DNA of 39,020 bases from Candidatus Uhrbacteria bacterium RIFOXYB12_FULL_58_10 (GTDB lineage: Bacteria; Patescibacteriota; Patescibacteriia; UBA9934; GWF2-40-263), in the NCBI GenBank assembly GCA_001791645.1, contig MGFA01000024.1:1-39020 (forward strand). Direction: 5' to 3'. A model generated the notes under the pieces. It did not search any database, was not told the origin of the DNA, and saw only the letters and a list, made by a program, of their open reading frames with translations. A program made the translations under genes and the position numbers. Below, piece by piece: positions 23,729 through 31,769 of this stretch (the first letter of the stretch is position 1; each line of letters opens with the position of its first letter).

Positions 23729-24777
23729 TTCTCGTTGTCCTCGTCGCTTGGTGCGAGCTGGGTGTAATCGGACGGTTCCTTATCGAACCGGTCGATTTTG
23801 GACGGAATGACCCCGAAGAAGTTTCCGAATGCATCATCCGCCCACGCCGTGACGGCACTGATGAACGCATTCCTGGGCGGCTTTCGTTCGAACGCCTGGT
23901 CGCAGTGCGGAGAAACCGGAGTTCCCGTGATGACGATGCTCGTCTTACGCGGTGGCGGTGGCACGTGAACCTTGTCCATCCACTCGGGCGGGCACGGGTA
24001 GTCGTCGAGCGTCCGTCCATCGTGGAACTTGAACGCAAAACCCTTTTCCTTGTGCAGGTAGTCCACAGGAACGACCCGCCTTTTCGCCTGTTGCGCGGCC
24101 GTCCCCTTCGTCGTTGCTGGCACGAGTACCGAAACCGACTCGTACCGCGTGACCCTTACGACGGATTCCGCCGGCGTGATACCGCCGACATACTCGTCGG
24201 GCCCCTTCAGAAACCGATGGCCGTTGACCACAACGGACGCGCTCATGGTCGGGACGTCACGCGTGATATTGCCCACGGTGACGTGCAGTCCGTCCCAGTT
24301 CATCTCGTCATTGTGGTCCCCGCCGCTGTGAAACGCGGAGAAGTCACAGTGCGAGTGGACTGTTCCGGCCCTCAGCCATCCGGGCCCGATCTCCAGGTCG
24401 TCCTCGTAGTGAACGCCCCCGCCATGGCCACGCTGCATGGGCGCGACCGCCTGCCACTCGCGGGTCGCCGGACAATAGAGGAGGATCACGACCGCTTCGG
24501 CCTTCTGCCGAGCGAAAACCGCCCGGAAGAAGACGAGAATCTGGGCGAATAGTTCCATCGGAACCTTCGTGACGTCCAGCTCGCCACACATTTCCTGTGG
24601 CTTGAGCATCGGGATGTTCTCCACCCTGACGATCGCCTCCACGATGCCGACCTTCTTGCGAAGGAAGACGCCGTTGCACGCGACGATGTAACACAGAGGC
24701 ACGTCGTCGGGGATCGGTTCGTCCCCGCGCGCCCTCACGATGACCGGAATTCCGGTCGAATGTACACTACGTTTCAT
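23725..24777 (-). CDS. JAMM/JAB-domain metallopeptidase (350 aa)
   Basis: Residues 85-170 hold a JAB/MPN domain with the complete JAMM zinc motif: HSH at 141-143, S151 and D154, giving H-x-H-x7-S-x2-D, plus a likely catalytic Glu at E94 in AEAVVIL. JAMM enzymes cleave isopeptide bonds of ubiquitin or trim ubiquitin-like precursors. The remaining 180 residues are beta-rich and basic and end in an acidic tail. They are unrecognised. The gene starts inside the end of the RuvB-like gene (11-nt overlap) and overlaps the E1-like gene by 4 nt. Removal of the tag or maturation of the ubiquitin-like protein encoded two genes on is the expected job. Confidence 0.87.
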   Translation of the reverse strand: MKRSVHSTGIPVIVRARGDEPIPDDVPLCYIVACNGVFLRKKVGIVEAIVRVENIPMLKPQEMCGELDVTKVPMELFAQILVFFRAVFARQKAEAVVILLYCPATREWQAVAPMQRGHGGGVHYEDDLEIGPGWLRAGTVHSHCDFSAFHSGGDHNDEMNWDGLHVTVGNITRDVPTMSASVVVNGHRFLKGPDEYVGGITPAESVVRVTRYESVSVLVPATTKGTAAQQAKRRVVPVDYLHKEKGFAFKFHDGRTLDDYPCPPEWMDKVHVPPPPRKTSIVITGTPVSPHCDQAFERKPPRNAFISAVTAWADDAFGNFFGVIPSKIDRFDKEPSDYTQLAPSDEDNEK

Positions 24778-25930
24778 CGGAACCTCGTGAGATGACGTTG
24801 CGTCCCTGAGGCGTGCGCGCGATGAATCCGCGACGCACGAGCCATGGCTCGATGGTGTCTTCGACTTCGCTCGCTTCCATGTCGAGCGCCTGCGCGAGCG
24901 TGCGCAGGCTTGCCCTGCCCATGCCGGCGAGCGCTATCATGTATCGGCGCTCGTCTTCGTGGAGTCCGTCCTCCCCGAAACCGTTGAGCATGAGCGTTCG
25001 CCGCGCCTCGTCGATGCCGACGGAGGCGAGACCGCGCGCGACCGCGGTTTCGGAGAGCTGCAGGAGCAGGTGGTTGAGCGAACGCGGGTTGTCCCGCGCG
25101 TGCGCCACCAGAAGCCGCAGCACGTCGTCGTCGGCCGCAAAGCCAAGCATCGACGCGCTCCGGCGCGCGATCCGCAGCATCTCTTCCTCCGTGTAGAAGG
25201 GGAGGCGATACGGACGACCGAACCGATTGCGGAACGGCTCGAGCAGCTTGGCCGGGTTGGTGGTCGCGGCGACGATCGTCACCTTGGGCGCAGGGACTTC
25301 CGTTTGCACGGATGTGCCGCGCCTGGTTTCGACGACCGGCACTCTTCCGTCTTCCATGATGCCGTAGAGCGTCTCCTGTGCCGGGCGCGACATGCCGTGT
25401 ACCTCGTCGATGAACACGAGGCTCCCGGACGTCCAGCGGACGGCCGCCTGCACCACGTCCGCCGGCTTGCGGAGCTGGCTGCCGACGAGTACCTGCGCGT
25501 CGACGCCGAGCTCGTGCGCCATCGCGAGGGCGAGCGTGGTCTTTCCAAGTCCGCGCGGCCCTGAGAAGAGAACGTGCTGAAGAGGACGATTCCGCATGCG
25601 TGCGGCCAGGATCGCGTCGGTCATCATCTCCTTGAATGGAGCGTGGCCGACCACCTGGTCGAACGAGGCGGGCCGCAGGCGGCCATGGGCATCGCCCGTG
25701 ACCGAGATCCGCGTGACCGTGTCGGCGCGAATCGCGGACGCGAGCGCGCGGCACACTGGCACCGGAAGACCGGTGTCTTTGAGGTCTTCCGCCTCTATGG
25801 ACGCGGCGACAGCTGGCAGACCGACGCCGAGTTCGGCAAGCCTGGCCAGAACCCCCTCCACGCCGTCGGAATTTCCGACTGACGCGAGATAAGGACGAAC
25901 GATTTCCTCGACAACCCTTCGAACGGACAT
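24767..25930 (-). CDS. RuvB-like AAA+ ATPase with N-terminal helical domain (387 aa)
   Basis: The ATG at 25930 is preceded by GGAG six nt away. A TTG 12 nt upstream is less likely. Residues 5-70 form a helical, SAM/HhH-like domain (GLPAVAASIEAEDLKDTGLP) that also opens the protein at 26075-26965. Residues 88-330 match RuvB: SFDQVVGH, Walker A GPRGLGKTT (124-132), Walker B FIDEVH (173-178), sensor 1 AATTNPA (221-227) and an FRNRFG arginine-finger region, then a winged-helix C-terminus. True RuvB is shorter at the N-terminus and lies near ruvA or ruvC. Here it heads an operon with the JAB, E1 and ubiquitin-like genes, so it is probably a dedicated remodeller. Confidence 0.83.
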   Translation of the reverse strand: MSVRRVVEEIVRPYLASVGNSDGVEGVLARLAELGVGLPAVAASIEAEDLKDTGLPVPVCRALASAIRADTVTRISVTGDAHGRLRPASFDQVVGHAPFKEMMTDAILAARMRNRPLQHVLFSGPRGLGKTTLALAMAHELGVDAQVLVGSQLRKPADVVQAAVRWTSGSLVFIDEVHGMSRPAQETLYGIMEDGRVPVVETRRGTSVQTEVPAPKVTIVAATTNPAKLLEPFRNRFGRPYRLPFYTEEEMLRIARRSASMLGFAADDDVLRLLVAHARDNPRSLNHLLLQLSETAVARGLASVGIDEARRTLMLNGFGEDGLHEDERRYMIALAGMGRASLRTLAQALDMEASEVEDTIEPWLVRRGFIARTPQGRNVISRGSDET

Positions 25931-25977
25931 GAGTCGCTCCAAAGGAACATCCGCCGCACAGCGCGGCGGAAGGGGTC

Positions 25978-26006
25978 GTTTTAGCGCACAGGCCCCAAAT
26001 TGTCAA
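25978..26006 (-). promoter_or_regulatory. promoter of the ubiquitin-like operon
   Basis: TTGACA (complement of 26001-26006), a 17-nt spacer and TAAAAC (complement of 25978-25983). A GCCGCGCTGTGCGGC hairpin lies in the leader, about 20 nt before the start codon. Confidence 0.7.
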
Positions 26007-26020
26007 GGAATCCCGCGGGA

Positions 26021-26046
26021 TAAAAAAGAGCAGCGCCTGGCGCTGC
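26021..26046 (-). terminator. intrinsic terminator of the 296-aa gene
   Basis: A perfect seven-bp GCAGCGC/GCGCTGC stem (26030-26036 with 26040-26046) with a three-nt loop is followed on the minus strand by TCTTTTTTAT. Confidence 0.92.
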
Positions 26047-26074
26047 GTAGAGGGTCTCGCGCTGGCCTCGTGGC

Positions 26075-26965
26075 CTAGCGCTTCTTGTCGACGGACTGAC
26101 GGCGATCGATCGGCTTCACGAGCACGATCGGGCGACCGGTGTTGGCCCACTTCTCGGCCTGGAGGATGGCGTCGGCCCAGTAGCCCCCCCTGATGTCATC
26201 GAGCGCCTGGAACATGAGGTCGATGCGCGCATCGCCGGACGGAGGAGTCTCGCCCCAGACCTCCTGCGTCTGCAGGTAGGCCAACTCGCGTGCCGGACGC
26301 TGGATCTCGGACCAGCCGCGGTGGCAAGCGTTGCAGAACTCGGCTTCGCCGACCAGGTGGTTACCGTGGATCGGGCAGATCGAGAGCGCCTGGTCCGGCA
26401 ATTCGCCGGCACGATGCAGCTCGACCATCTTGCCGTTGACCGAGGTCCGGCTGCCGACGTCGATGCCCTGCTTCAGGAGCATGAGGAGCGCGAGGCTGCG
26501 TTCGACGTCGATGCGCAGGCTGGCTTTGTCCGCGAACACGATGAAGGGCTTGTTTTCCGCCCGTCGGTTGAGCGCGCTGATGATGTCGTCACGACCCATC
26601 GGCTGGTAGTTCGCCAGGAGGAGGCCGTCGTTCAGGGAGTCCACGTTCCCGATCGCGAGCGCGAGCTCGGCGATACCCCCCTGCAGTCCGCCGATCTGCA
26701 CCATCGGATCGCCGGCCTTGGGCTCGGCGGCCGGAGCGGGAGCTGCGGGGGCCGCGCGCCAGAGGTTCGCGATCGCGCGGGCCACGGGCATCGGCACGCC
26801 GGCGCCGGCGATGTCCTCGAAGCTGATCTCCGCGGCGATGGCCGGGACGCCGGCGCCGAGCCCGATCAGCTTGGTGACGACGGCTTCGATGTCGATGCGC
26901 CTGTCGTCCGGCAGCGACGCGTTGAATTCCGCCAGCAGGCGGGAGATGCCTTCCTTACGGTGCAT
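26075..26965 (-). CDS. helical-domain plus zinc-ribbon protein (296 aa)
   Basis: The ATG at 26965 follows AGGAG. Residues 5-70 align with the N-terminal domain of the RuvB-like ATPase next door (G(V/L)PA(I/V)AA and (V/L)P(M/V)PV.RA(I/L)A in both). A Pro/Ala linker follows, then an alpha/beta part with PFIVFADKASLRIDVERSL. A C-P-I-H...C-N-A-C group (residues 197-214) is a probable zinc ribbon. Sharing a domain with the ATPase suggests the two proteins meet through it, as an adaptor or substrate-recruiting subunit. It has its own promoter and terminator just upstream of the operon. The function is not known. Confidence 0.68.
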   Translation of the reverse strand: MHRKEGISRLLAEFNASLPDDRRIDIEAVVTKLIGLGAGVPAIAAEISFEDIAGAGVPMPVARAIANLWRAAPAAPAPAAEPKAGDPMVQIGGLQGGIAELALAIGNVDSLNDGLLLANYQPMGRDDIISALNRRAENKPFIVFADKASLRIDVERSLALLMLLKQGIDVGSRTSVNGKMVELHRAGELPDQALSICPIHGNHLVGEAEFCNACHRGWSEIQRPARELAYLQTQEVWGETPPSGDARIDLMFQALDDIRGGYWADAILQAEKWANTGRPIVLVKPIDRRQSVDKKR

Positions 26966-27060
26966 GTCTCAACTCCTCTCCTCTCGACTCTCTCTCGAGG
27001 AGAATGGATGTCCCACCAATGGGACCGCCACCGTCCGAACCTTCGGACAACAGCGGCACA

Positions 27061-27090
27061 GACTTATCATAGTGTGCCTAAAAACGTCAA
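27061..27090 (-). promoter_or_regulatory. promoter of the 296-aa gene
   Basis: TTGACG (complement of 27085-27090), an 18-nt spacer and TAAGTC with a preceding TGA. The motif is nearly the same as at 19328-19356. Confidence 0.6.
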
Positions 27091-27098
27091 GGGAATCC

Positions 27099-27821
27099 CT
27101 AAACCTTCGAAATTACAGACAACATTCCCTCGCTTGAATCGCGCGACAGTGCATAGCTAAAAAAGAGGTCTGGGTGGCAGGCAGTGCATGGGGCGGAGAG
27201 GTCGATGTTCGCCGGCAATATGCCGGATGCGGAAAGTTGGCGCGTGACAATGGCGCGCAAGTCCACGTGGCCGGCATGAAAATCGGATGGCTCAATAAAG
27301 GGGGTTCGTTCAAGCATTTGATCGCGTCGCTCGTCATGCACGACGTAATGGCACGGACCAATGGACGGGCCGATGGCGACGACAAGATCGGACGGGCGCG
27401 AGCCATGCCCGAAAAAGGCGCGAACAGCCTCAATGGCCATGCCGGATGCGACGCCCTTCCAACCGGCATGCGCCACGGCGACCGTCCGGACCGTCGGATC
27501 AACGAAAAACAACGGGAGACAATCCGCGGTTTTCGTCGCGAGTGGAACGTTCGAGACCCCGGTGATCAGTCCGTCGCAATGGCCCACGCGCCGCGGGCTT
27601 TTGCCGTCCACCGACACGATGTGATTTCCATGCTCATTCCCCGATACCACAAGCTGTGCCGCGTTGAGTCCAAGCGTGAGCAGAAATGCCGCACGATTTT
27701 CTTCCGTCGCATCTTGTCCCTCGCCCGCGTTCGGATACCGGGTGGAACCAAAATTCCTGGAGGCCGTGCCATGGACCACCCAGGAAATTTTTTTCAGACG
27801 TTCGGATTGCCAAATTTCCAT
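27099..27821 (-). CDS. pgeF: YfiH/PgeF family multicopper-like purine nucleoside enzyme
   Basis: The protein carries the family's fixed motifs in order: VVHGTASRNFG near the N-terminus, HCDGLITG, TADCLPLFF with the metal-binding Cys, AHAGWKG with the key His, and GPSIGPCHYVV with the second Cys. Members (formerly laccase-like, YlmD/YfiH) act on purine nucleosides and may edit muropeptide synthesis. The length of 240 residues is normal. The start MEIWQSERL overlaps the 3' end of polA by 28 nt, so the two genes are co-transcribed. A slightly longer TTG-initiated form is possible. Confidence 0.9.
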   Translation of the reverse strand: MEIWQSERLKKISWVVHGTASRNFGSTRYPNAGEGQDATEENRAAFLLTLGLNAAQLVVSGNEHGNHIVSVDGKSPRRVGHCDGLITGVSNVPLATKTADCLPLFFVDPTVRTVAVAHAGWKGVASGMAIEAVRAFFGHGSRPSDLVVAIGPSIGPCHYVVHDERRDQMLERTPFIEPSDFHAGHVDLRAIVTRQLSASGILPANIDLSAPCTACHPDLFFSYALSRDSSEGMLSVISKV

Positions 27822-30472
27822 ACGTTCATTTCTCCCCAATTTTTTCCAACCTCTACCTCCACCGCGAGCGGGACGTCGAAGCTTGCCACGCCCTCCATCA
27901 TTTCCTTCACGCCGCGCGCCACCGCGTCCAGGGCCTTTTCATCGCATTCTATCACCAGCTCGTCGTGTACTTGCAAAAGCATTTTGGCCGGCCACTTGCT
28001 TGCGGTCAGCCATCCGTCTACCGCGATCATCGCGAGCTTCATGAGATCCGCGGCCGTGCCTTGCACCGGCATGTTAATGGCCATGCGTTCGGCCATGGCA
28101 ACGAGCATTGGCACGTTTCCCTGGATCTCCGGGAGATATCTCCGACGGCCGAACGCGGTTTTCACGTATCCTTCCGTATGCGCCATGGCCTTGGTTGCGT
28201 CGAGATAATCGCGCACCGCGTGGTGGATCTGAAAATAACGGTCAATGAACTCCTTTGCTTCCTCAAGTTTCATGCCCGTGGAACGCGCGAGCGAACGCGG
28301 CCCCATTCCATACATCACCCCAAAGTTGATCGCCTTTGCCGCATGCCGCTGCTCCGGCGTTACTTGGGCCTCCGGAACTCCCCACACTTCGGACGCGGTA
28401 CGAACGTGGATGTCCGCGCCCTCGCGGAACGCGTCAATGAACGGTTTGTCCTTCGCGATGACCGCAATGAGACGCAGTTCCACCTGCGAATAGTCGGCGG
28501 ACACGAGTACGTTGCCCTTGTCCGCCACGAATGACTTGCGGATCTCGTTTCCAAGCTCGGTCTTGATGGGAATATTTTGCAAATTCGGATCGGAGGAGGA
28601 AAGCCGTCCGGTTGCCGTGACCGTTTGGTTGAACGTGGTATGAATGCGTCCGTCCTTGCCAATAAGCTTCGGGAGCGACTCCGCGTACGTGGACTGCAAC
28701 TTCGCATGTTCACGGTATTCCCCGATGAGCGGAATGATCTCGTGCGCATCCTCCAGTTTTTCAAGCTCGGACGCCGCGGTCGAAAAGCCGCTGCTCGTCT
28801 TTTTGATGCCTTTGGTTGGCAAGCGTAGTTTCTCGAACAGAATCGTCGCGAGTTGCGATGGGGAATTGACGTTAAAGTCCTCGCCGGCGAGCGCTCGGAT
28901 ATGCGCTGACAGCTTCTCGAGCCTCCTTCCAAGCACCTTTGAAAATCTGTCGAGCGCCTTCGCGTCCACGCCGATCCCTTCCTTCTCCATTTCGAAAAGA
29001 ATTGGAATGAGCGGAAACTCGATGTCAGCCAACACCGTTGCCATGCCAGCGGACTCAATTTCTTGAAGCATGTCGTTCGCGACGCCGGGCAACAGGACCG
29101 TTATTTTTCCGAGACTCCCAAATTCTTTTTCCGTTGCAAATGACTCGGGTATCGCCATGGTAGAAACCACGGAGGCAAGGTCGTGCGAGCGCGAGCCCGA
29201 GGAGAGAAGATACGAAACAATCATCAGATCGACGATACGGTCGTCGGCATCCCAACCGGTCAGATGCATGACATGCTTCCAATCGTGGGAAACGACGCGC
29301 GTAGCCGCATCGAGCTTCTGCTTCGCGAGCGCGAGCAACTCCGCATTGGGACTTGGAACCACGGCCGTGCATGCACCGTCCGAAATCGCGATGGCCGCAA
29401 GCGTGGAACCAAACAGGTCGGCGGCCTGCTCAACGACGAGCACGGCCATGGTTTCTTCGCCAATCGTCGCCAACGCTTCTCGGACATTTTCCATTCCATG
29501 CACGATCCGCGTTTTTCCTTGCGAACCAACGTCCCTGCGAACCTGCGAACCTGCCGTTCCCATCGCGTCCACGGGCGGTGCCTCTCCATGCGCGTCCGGC
29601 GAAATTCGCTTGATAAGCGTCCGAAAATCCAGATCGCGATAGAGCTGAAGCAGCCGGTCCATGTTCGGCTCGCCAAGCTTCGCCTGGTCGAACGCGAAAT
29701 CCATTGGCACGTCGCGCACCACGGTCACGAGCTCCACGGAGTCGCGGGCCAGCTGCTCCTGGCCCTCAAATTTTTTCGCGGCCTTTGCCGGCAACGTTCC
29801 GTTCTTCAACGCCGAAAGAATTCCTTCGACCGATCCGAACTGCGCGATCAATTCCTTCGCTCCCTTTTCTCCGATTCCTTTCACGCCAGGAACATTGTCG
29901 CTCGGATCTCCGCGCAACGCCTTATAGTCAATGAGCTGCGCGGGGCCGAACCCGAATTTTTCATGCACCGCGGCCGAATCAAACGTCTTGGTCTCGGAAA
30001 TGCCCTTGAGGAAATACACCACCTTCGTGGTGTCGTCCACGAGCTGAAGCGCATCCTGGTCGCCGGTCACGATAAGCGTTTCGAATGCCTCGTCCTTCGC
30101 GCGCATCGAGAGCGTGCCAATCACGTCATCCGCCTCGAACCCCTTCGCGCTCAACGACGGGATGCCGTAAAGCGACAAGATCTCCTGGATGAGCGGAATC
30201 TGCTCATACAACTCCGGCTCCTTTTCCTTTCGCTGCGCCTTGTATGCCTCGAACTTCTCATGGCGAAACGTCTTGCCGGGAAGGTCCCATGCCACGACCA
30301 TGTAATCCGGCTTGAACCCCTTGAGCATCTTGTCGAGCACGACCGCGAATCCGTACGCGGCGTTCACCACGCGGCCGTCCTTTGCGGTCAGCGGCGGGAT
30401 GGCGTGCCACGCGCGATGTAAGAGGGCGTTGCCGTCGAGAAGAATGAGCCTTGTTTTGTTTTTCGTGGCCAT
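27794..30472 (-). CDS. polA: DNA polymerase I
   Basis: The 892-residue protein has the three expected parts. The 5'-3' exonuclease (residues 1-290) starts with LILLDGNALLHRAW and includes FEADDVIGTL and TGDQDALQLV. The middle 3'-5' exonuclease-like domain lacks the acidic metal-binding residues, so it is probably not proofreading. The polymerase domain has motif A (SADYSQVELR), motif B (KAINFGVMYG) and motif C (QVHDELVIE). The start is MATKNKTRL. The -10 box TAAGCT ends 10 nt before the ATG and no Shine-Dalgarno is seen, so the mRNA is likely leaderless. pgeF follows in the same transcript. Confidence 0.95.
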   Translation of the reverse strand: MATKNKTRLILLDGNALLHRAWHAIPPLTAKDGRVVNAAYGFAVVLDKMLKGFKPDYMVVAWDLPGKTFRHEKFEAYKAQRKEKEPELYEQIPLIQEILSLYGIPSLSAKGFEADDVIGTLSMRAKDEAFETLIVTGDQDALQLVDDTTKVVYFLKGISETKTFDSAAVHEKFGFGPAQLIDYKALRGDPSDNVPGVKGIGEKGAKELIAQFGSVEGILSALKNGTLPAKAAKKFEGQEQLARDSVELVTVVRDVPMDFAFDQAKLGEPNMDRLLQLYRDLDFRTLIKRISPDAHGEAPPVDAMGTAGSQVRRDVGSQGKTRIVHGMENVREALATIGEETMAVLVVEQAADLFGSTLAAIAISDGACTAVVPSPNAELLALAKQKLDAATRVVSHDWKHVMHLTGWDADDRIVDLMIVSYLLSSGSRSHDLASVVSTMAIPESFATEKEFGSLGKITVLLPGVANDMLQEIESAGMATVLADIEFPLIPILFEMEKEGIGVDAKALDRFSKVLGRRLEKLSAHIRALAGEDFNVNSPSQLATILFEKLRLPTKGIKKTSSGFSTAASELEKLEDAHEIIPLIGEYREHAKLQSTYAESLPKLIGKDGRIHTTFNQTVTATGRLSSSDPNLQNIPIKTELGNEIRKSFVADKGNVLVSADYSQVELRLIAVIAKDKPFIDAFREGADIHVRTASEVWGVPEAQVTPEQRHAAKAINFGVMYGMGPRSLARSTGMKLEEAKEFIDRYFQIHHAVRDYLDATKAMAHTEGYVKTAFGRRRYLPEIQGNVPMLVAMAERMAINMPVQGTAADLMKLAMIAVDGWLTASKWPAKMLLQVHDELVIECDEKALDAVARGVKEMMEGVASFDVPLAVEVEVGKNWGEMNVWKFGNPNV

Positions 30473-30482
30473 AGATAAGGGT

Positions 30483-30511
30483 AGCTTACGCGGTTTGACG
30501 CCCAATATCAA
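30483..30511 (-). promoter_or_regulatory. polA promoter (leaderless type)
   Basis: TTGATA (complement of 30506-30511), a 17-nt spacer and TAAGCT (complement of 30483-30488). The expected transcription start is only 3-4 nt before the start codon. Confidence 0.65.
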
Positions 30512-30524
30512 CCGCAGGAGCAAA

Positions 30525-30560
30525 TCAAAAACCCCGGTTTCACGGAGCGAAAGCGGGGTT
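30525..30560 (-). terminator. intrinsic terminator of the GerMN lipoprotein gene
   Basis: ACCCCG (30531-30536) pairs with CGGGGT (30554-30559), extended by a TTTC/GAAA inner stem after one mismatch. GGTTTTTGATTT follows on the minus strand. Confidence 0.85.
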
Positions 30561-30565
30561 TTGGC

Positions 30566-31570
30566 CTAGGGCTGCAAGGCGGTGTCTGATTCGCCGTCGA
30601 CGCTGATGATGACTTCGTCCACGGTGTCGAACTGCTGGATGGTATTTTCGATTTGGCTGCGGATAGCCGTCACGAGGCATGAACCGCCTCCAGGCTCGAT
30701 CCCACGCGTGAAGTCCGCCTTTGCCGTGCGATCGCCGATCACGAGCGAATTAAGTGCCGCATACTCCGGGATACTCGTCGAATATCCTTGCGCGTGTTCC
30801 TCGGGCGTTGGCCCCTTCAAAAGCTCGGCGATCGACGCGCGACCGACCGCCGCGGTCTGCGCGACAGTCCGGCGCACAGGGAATACGAGCGAGCAATCGG
30901 CTGATCCAGACGCTGGCTTTCCAAAGTATACGTTGAACGAGGATACTTTCGTTGAAAGAAGATTGAGCGGGACGCTAACTAAATCTTGTTCGCTTCCATC
31001 CTTCGCGGAGTAATCGAGAACTTCGAACGTGAATGACTGGCTCGTCATCGCGGGAAGAAACACCTCGAAGGTGAATGATCCGAACCATCCGACGTCGCGC
31101 GCATTCGTCATTGCCGTTCCTTGGTCGAGCACCGTGCCATCCACATCCTTCACGCGCCAGTTAAACGCGCCCTCGAACACGCGCCCGAACCCGGACACCA
31201 CGAGTGGGGAAGTCACGGTCGCGCCAATGCCAGGCGAGGCAACCATCAGATTCTGGCTTTCCGGCACATCCACCGCATCTGCGATGACCACGAGCGTTGA
31301 CGGATCCCGCTCACCCGAGGCAACGATCATCTGACCAAGCAACGTGTCTGGAGAAACCGCGTCGGACAACCACAAAATTTCCTCGATTGCGCCCGTCGCC
31401 GTCCGAACCGTAACCAGGCCGGTTTCAACATCATAGGCCTCGACGATTCCATTGACGTTCTGAACAATCGCTGCCACCGGTTCTTCCAAGTCCGCGGGCG
31501 CTTCCTTCTGGAACACGCACCCCGCGCCAATAAATAGAACCGCGATAATGAGGGGGATGAAATTCTTCAC
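30566..31570 (-). CDS. GerMN/Gmad2-domain lipoprotein (334 aa)
   Basis: A signal peptide of 18 residues ends in a lipobox-like IGAGC, so the mature protein is probably lipid-anchored. Residues 105-205 are an Ig-like Gmad2 domain (ATVTSPLVVSGFGRVFEGAFNW ordering in shorter parts: TSPL, SGFGRVFEGAF and W.GSFTFEVF). Residues 215-330 are a GerMN domain with VYFGKP, then AIAELLKGPT-like ASIAELLKGP, a later VIGDRTAKADF and IENTIQQF. The pair is known from sporulation proteins and is widespread in non-sporulating bacteria as an envelope protein of unclear role. The start is GTG (31570), nine nt after the -10 box, again leaderless. Confidence 0.85.
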   Translation of the reverse strand: MKNFIPLIIAVLFIGAGCVFQKEAPADLEEPVAAIVQNVNGIVEAYDVETGLVTVRTATGAIEEILWLSDAVSPDTLLGQMIVASGERDPSTLVVIADAVDVPESQNLMVASPGIGATVTSPLVVSGFGRVFEGAFNWRVKDVDGTVLDQGTAMTNARDVGWFGSFTFEVFLPAMTSQSFTFEVLDYSAKDGSEQDLVSVPLNLLSTKVSSFNVYFGKPASGSADCSLVFPVRRTVAQTAAVGRASIAELLKGPTPEEHAQGYSTSIPEYAALNSLVIGDRTAKADFTRGIEPGGGSCLVTAIRSQIENTIQQFDTVDEVIISVDGESDTALQP

Positions 31571-31579
31571 ACGCCCGCC

Positions 31580-31608
31580 ATCCTACCGAACTCTTGCCAG
31601 TTCCGCAA
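31580..31608 (-). promoter_or_regulatory. promoter of the GerMN lipoprotein gene
   Basis: TTGCGG (complement of 31603-31608), a 17-nt spacer and TAGGAT (complement of 31580-31585). It is interleaved with the tRNA-His promoter on the other strand. Confidence 0.55.
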
Positions 31609-31622
31609 ACGCCTGCTAAACT
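31594..31622 (+). promoter_or_regulatory. promoter of tRNA-His
   Basis: TTGCCA (31594-31599), a 17-nt spacer and TAAACT (31617-31622) end 10 nt before the tRNA. Confidence 0.6.
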
Positions 31623-31632
31623 GCGCGCACAC

Positions 31633-31708
31633 GGCGGCTATAGCACAATGGTTAGTGCACCTGGTTGTGGTCCAGGCTATGAGAGTTCGATTCTCTCTAG
31701 TCGCCCCA
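31633..31708 (+). tRNA. tRNA-His (GTG)
   Basis: The sequence folds as a standard cloverleaf. The acceptor stem GCGGCTA pairs with TAGTCGC (one G-U). The D arm is GCAC/GTGC, the anticodon stem is CCTGG/CCAGG around TTGTGGT with anticodon GTG, and the T arm is GAGAG/CTCTC around TTCGATT. An encoded G at position -1 (31633) faces the C at the discriminator position, the identity mark of tRNA-His. CCA is encoded. Confidence 0.96.
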
Positions 31709-31712
31709 GAAG

Positions 31713-31744
31713 AGAATCTCCCAGAAATGGGAGGTTCTTTTTTT
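31713..31744 (+). terminator. terminator of tRNA-His
   Basis: AGAA-CTCCC pairs with GGGAG-TTCT, followed by a run of seven or more T on the + strand. Confidence 0.92.
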
Positions 31745-31769
31745 GTAAAATTTACTACCCCAGACAGCC

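Noticed and set aside
24767-25930. The RuvB-like gene as the ordinary Holliday-junction helicase
   Set aside because: The extra N-terminal domain shared with the zinc protein and the overlap with the JAB gene argue for a dedicated role. It stays open until the genome is checked for another ruvB.
16351-26965. Block B as a classical plasmid PRTRC module
   Set aside because: No ParB or other PRTRC-specific partner is present, holA lies next to the block, and the E2-like proteins are three times longer than PRTRC protein B. Only the domain relationship is kept.
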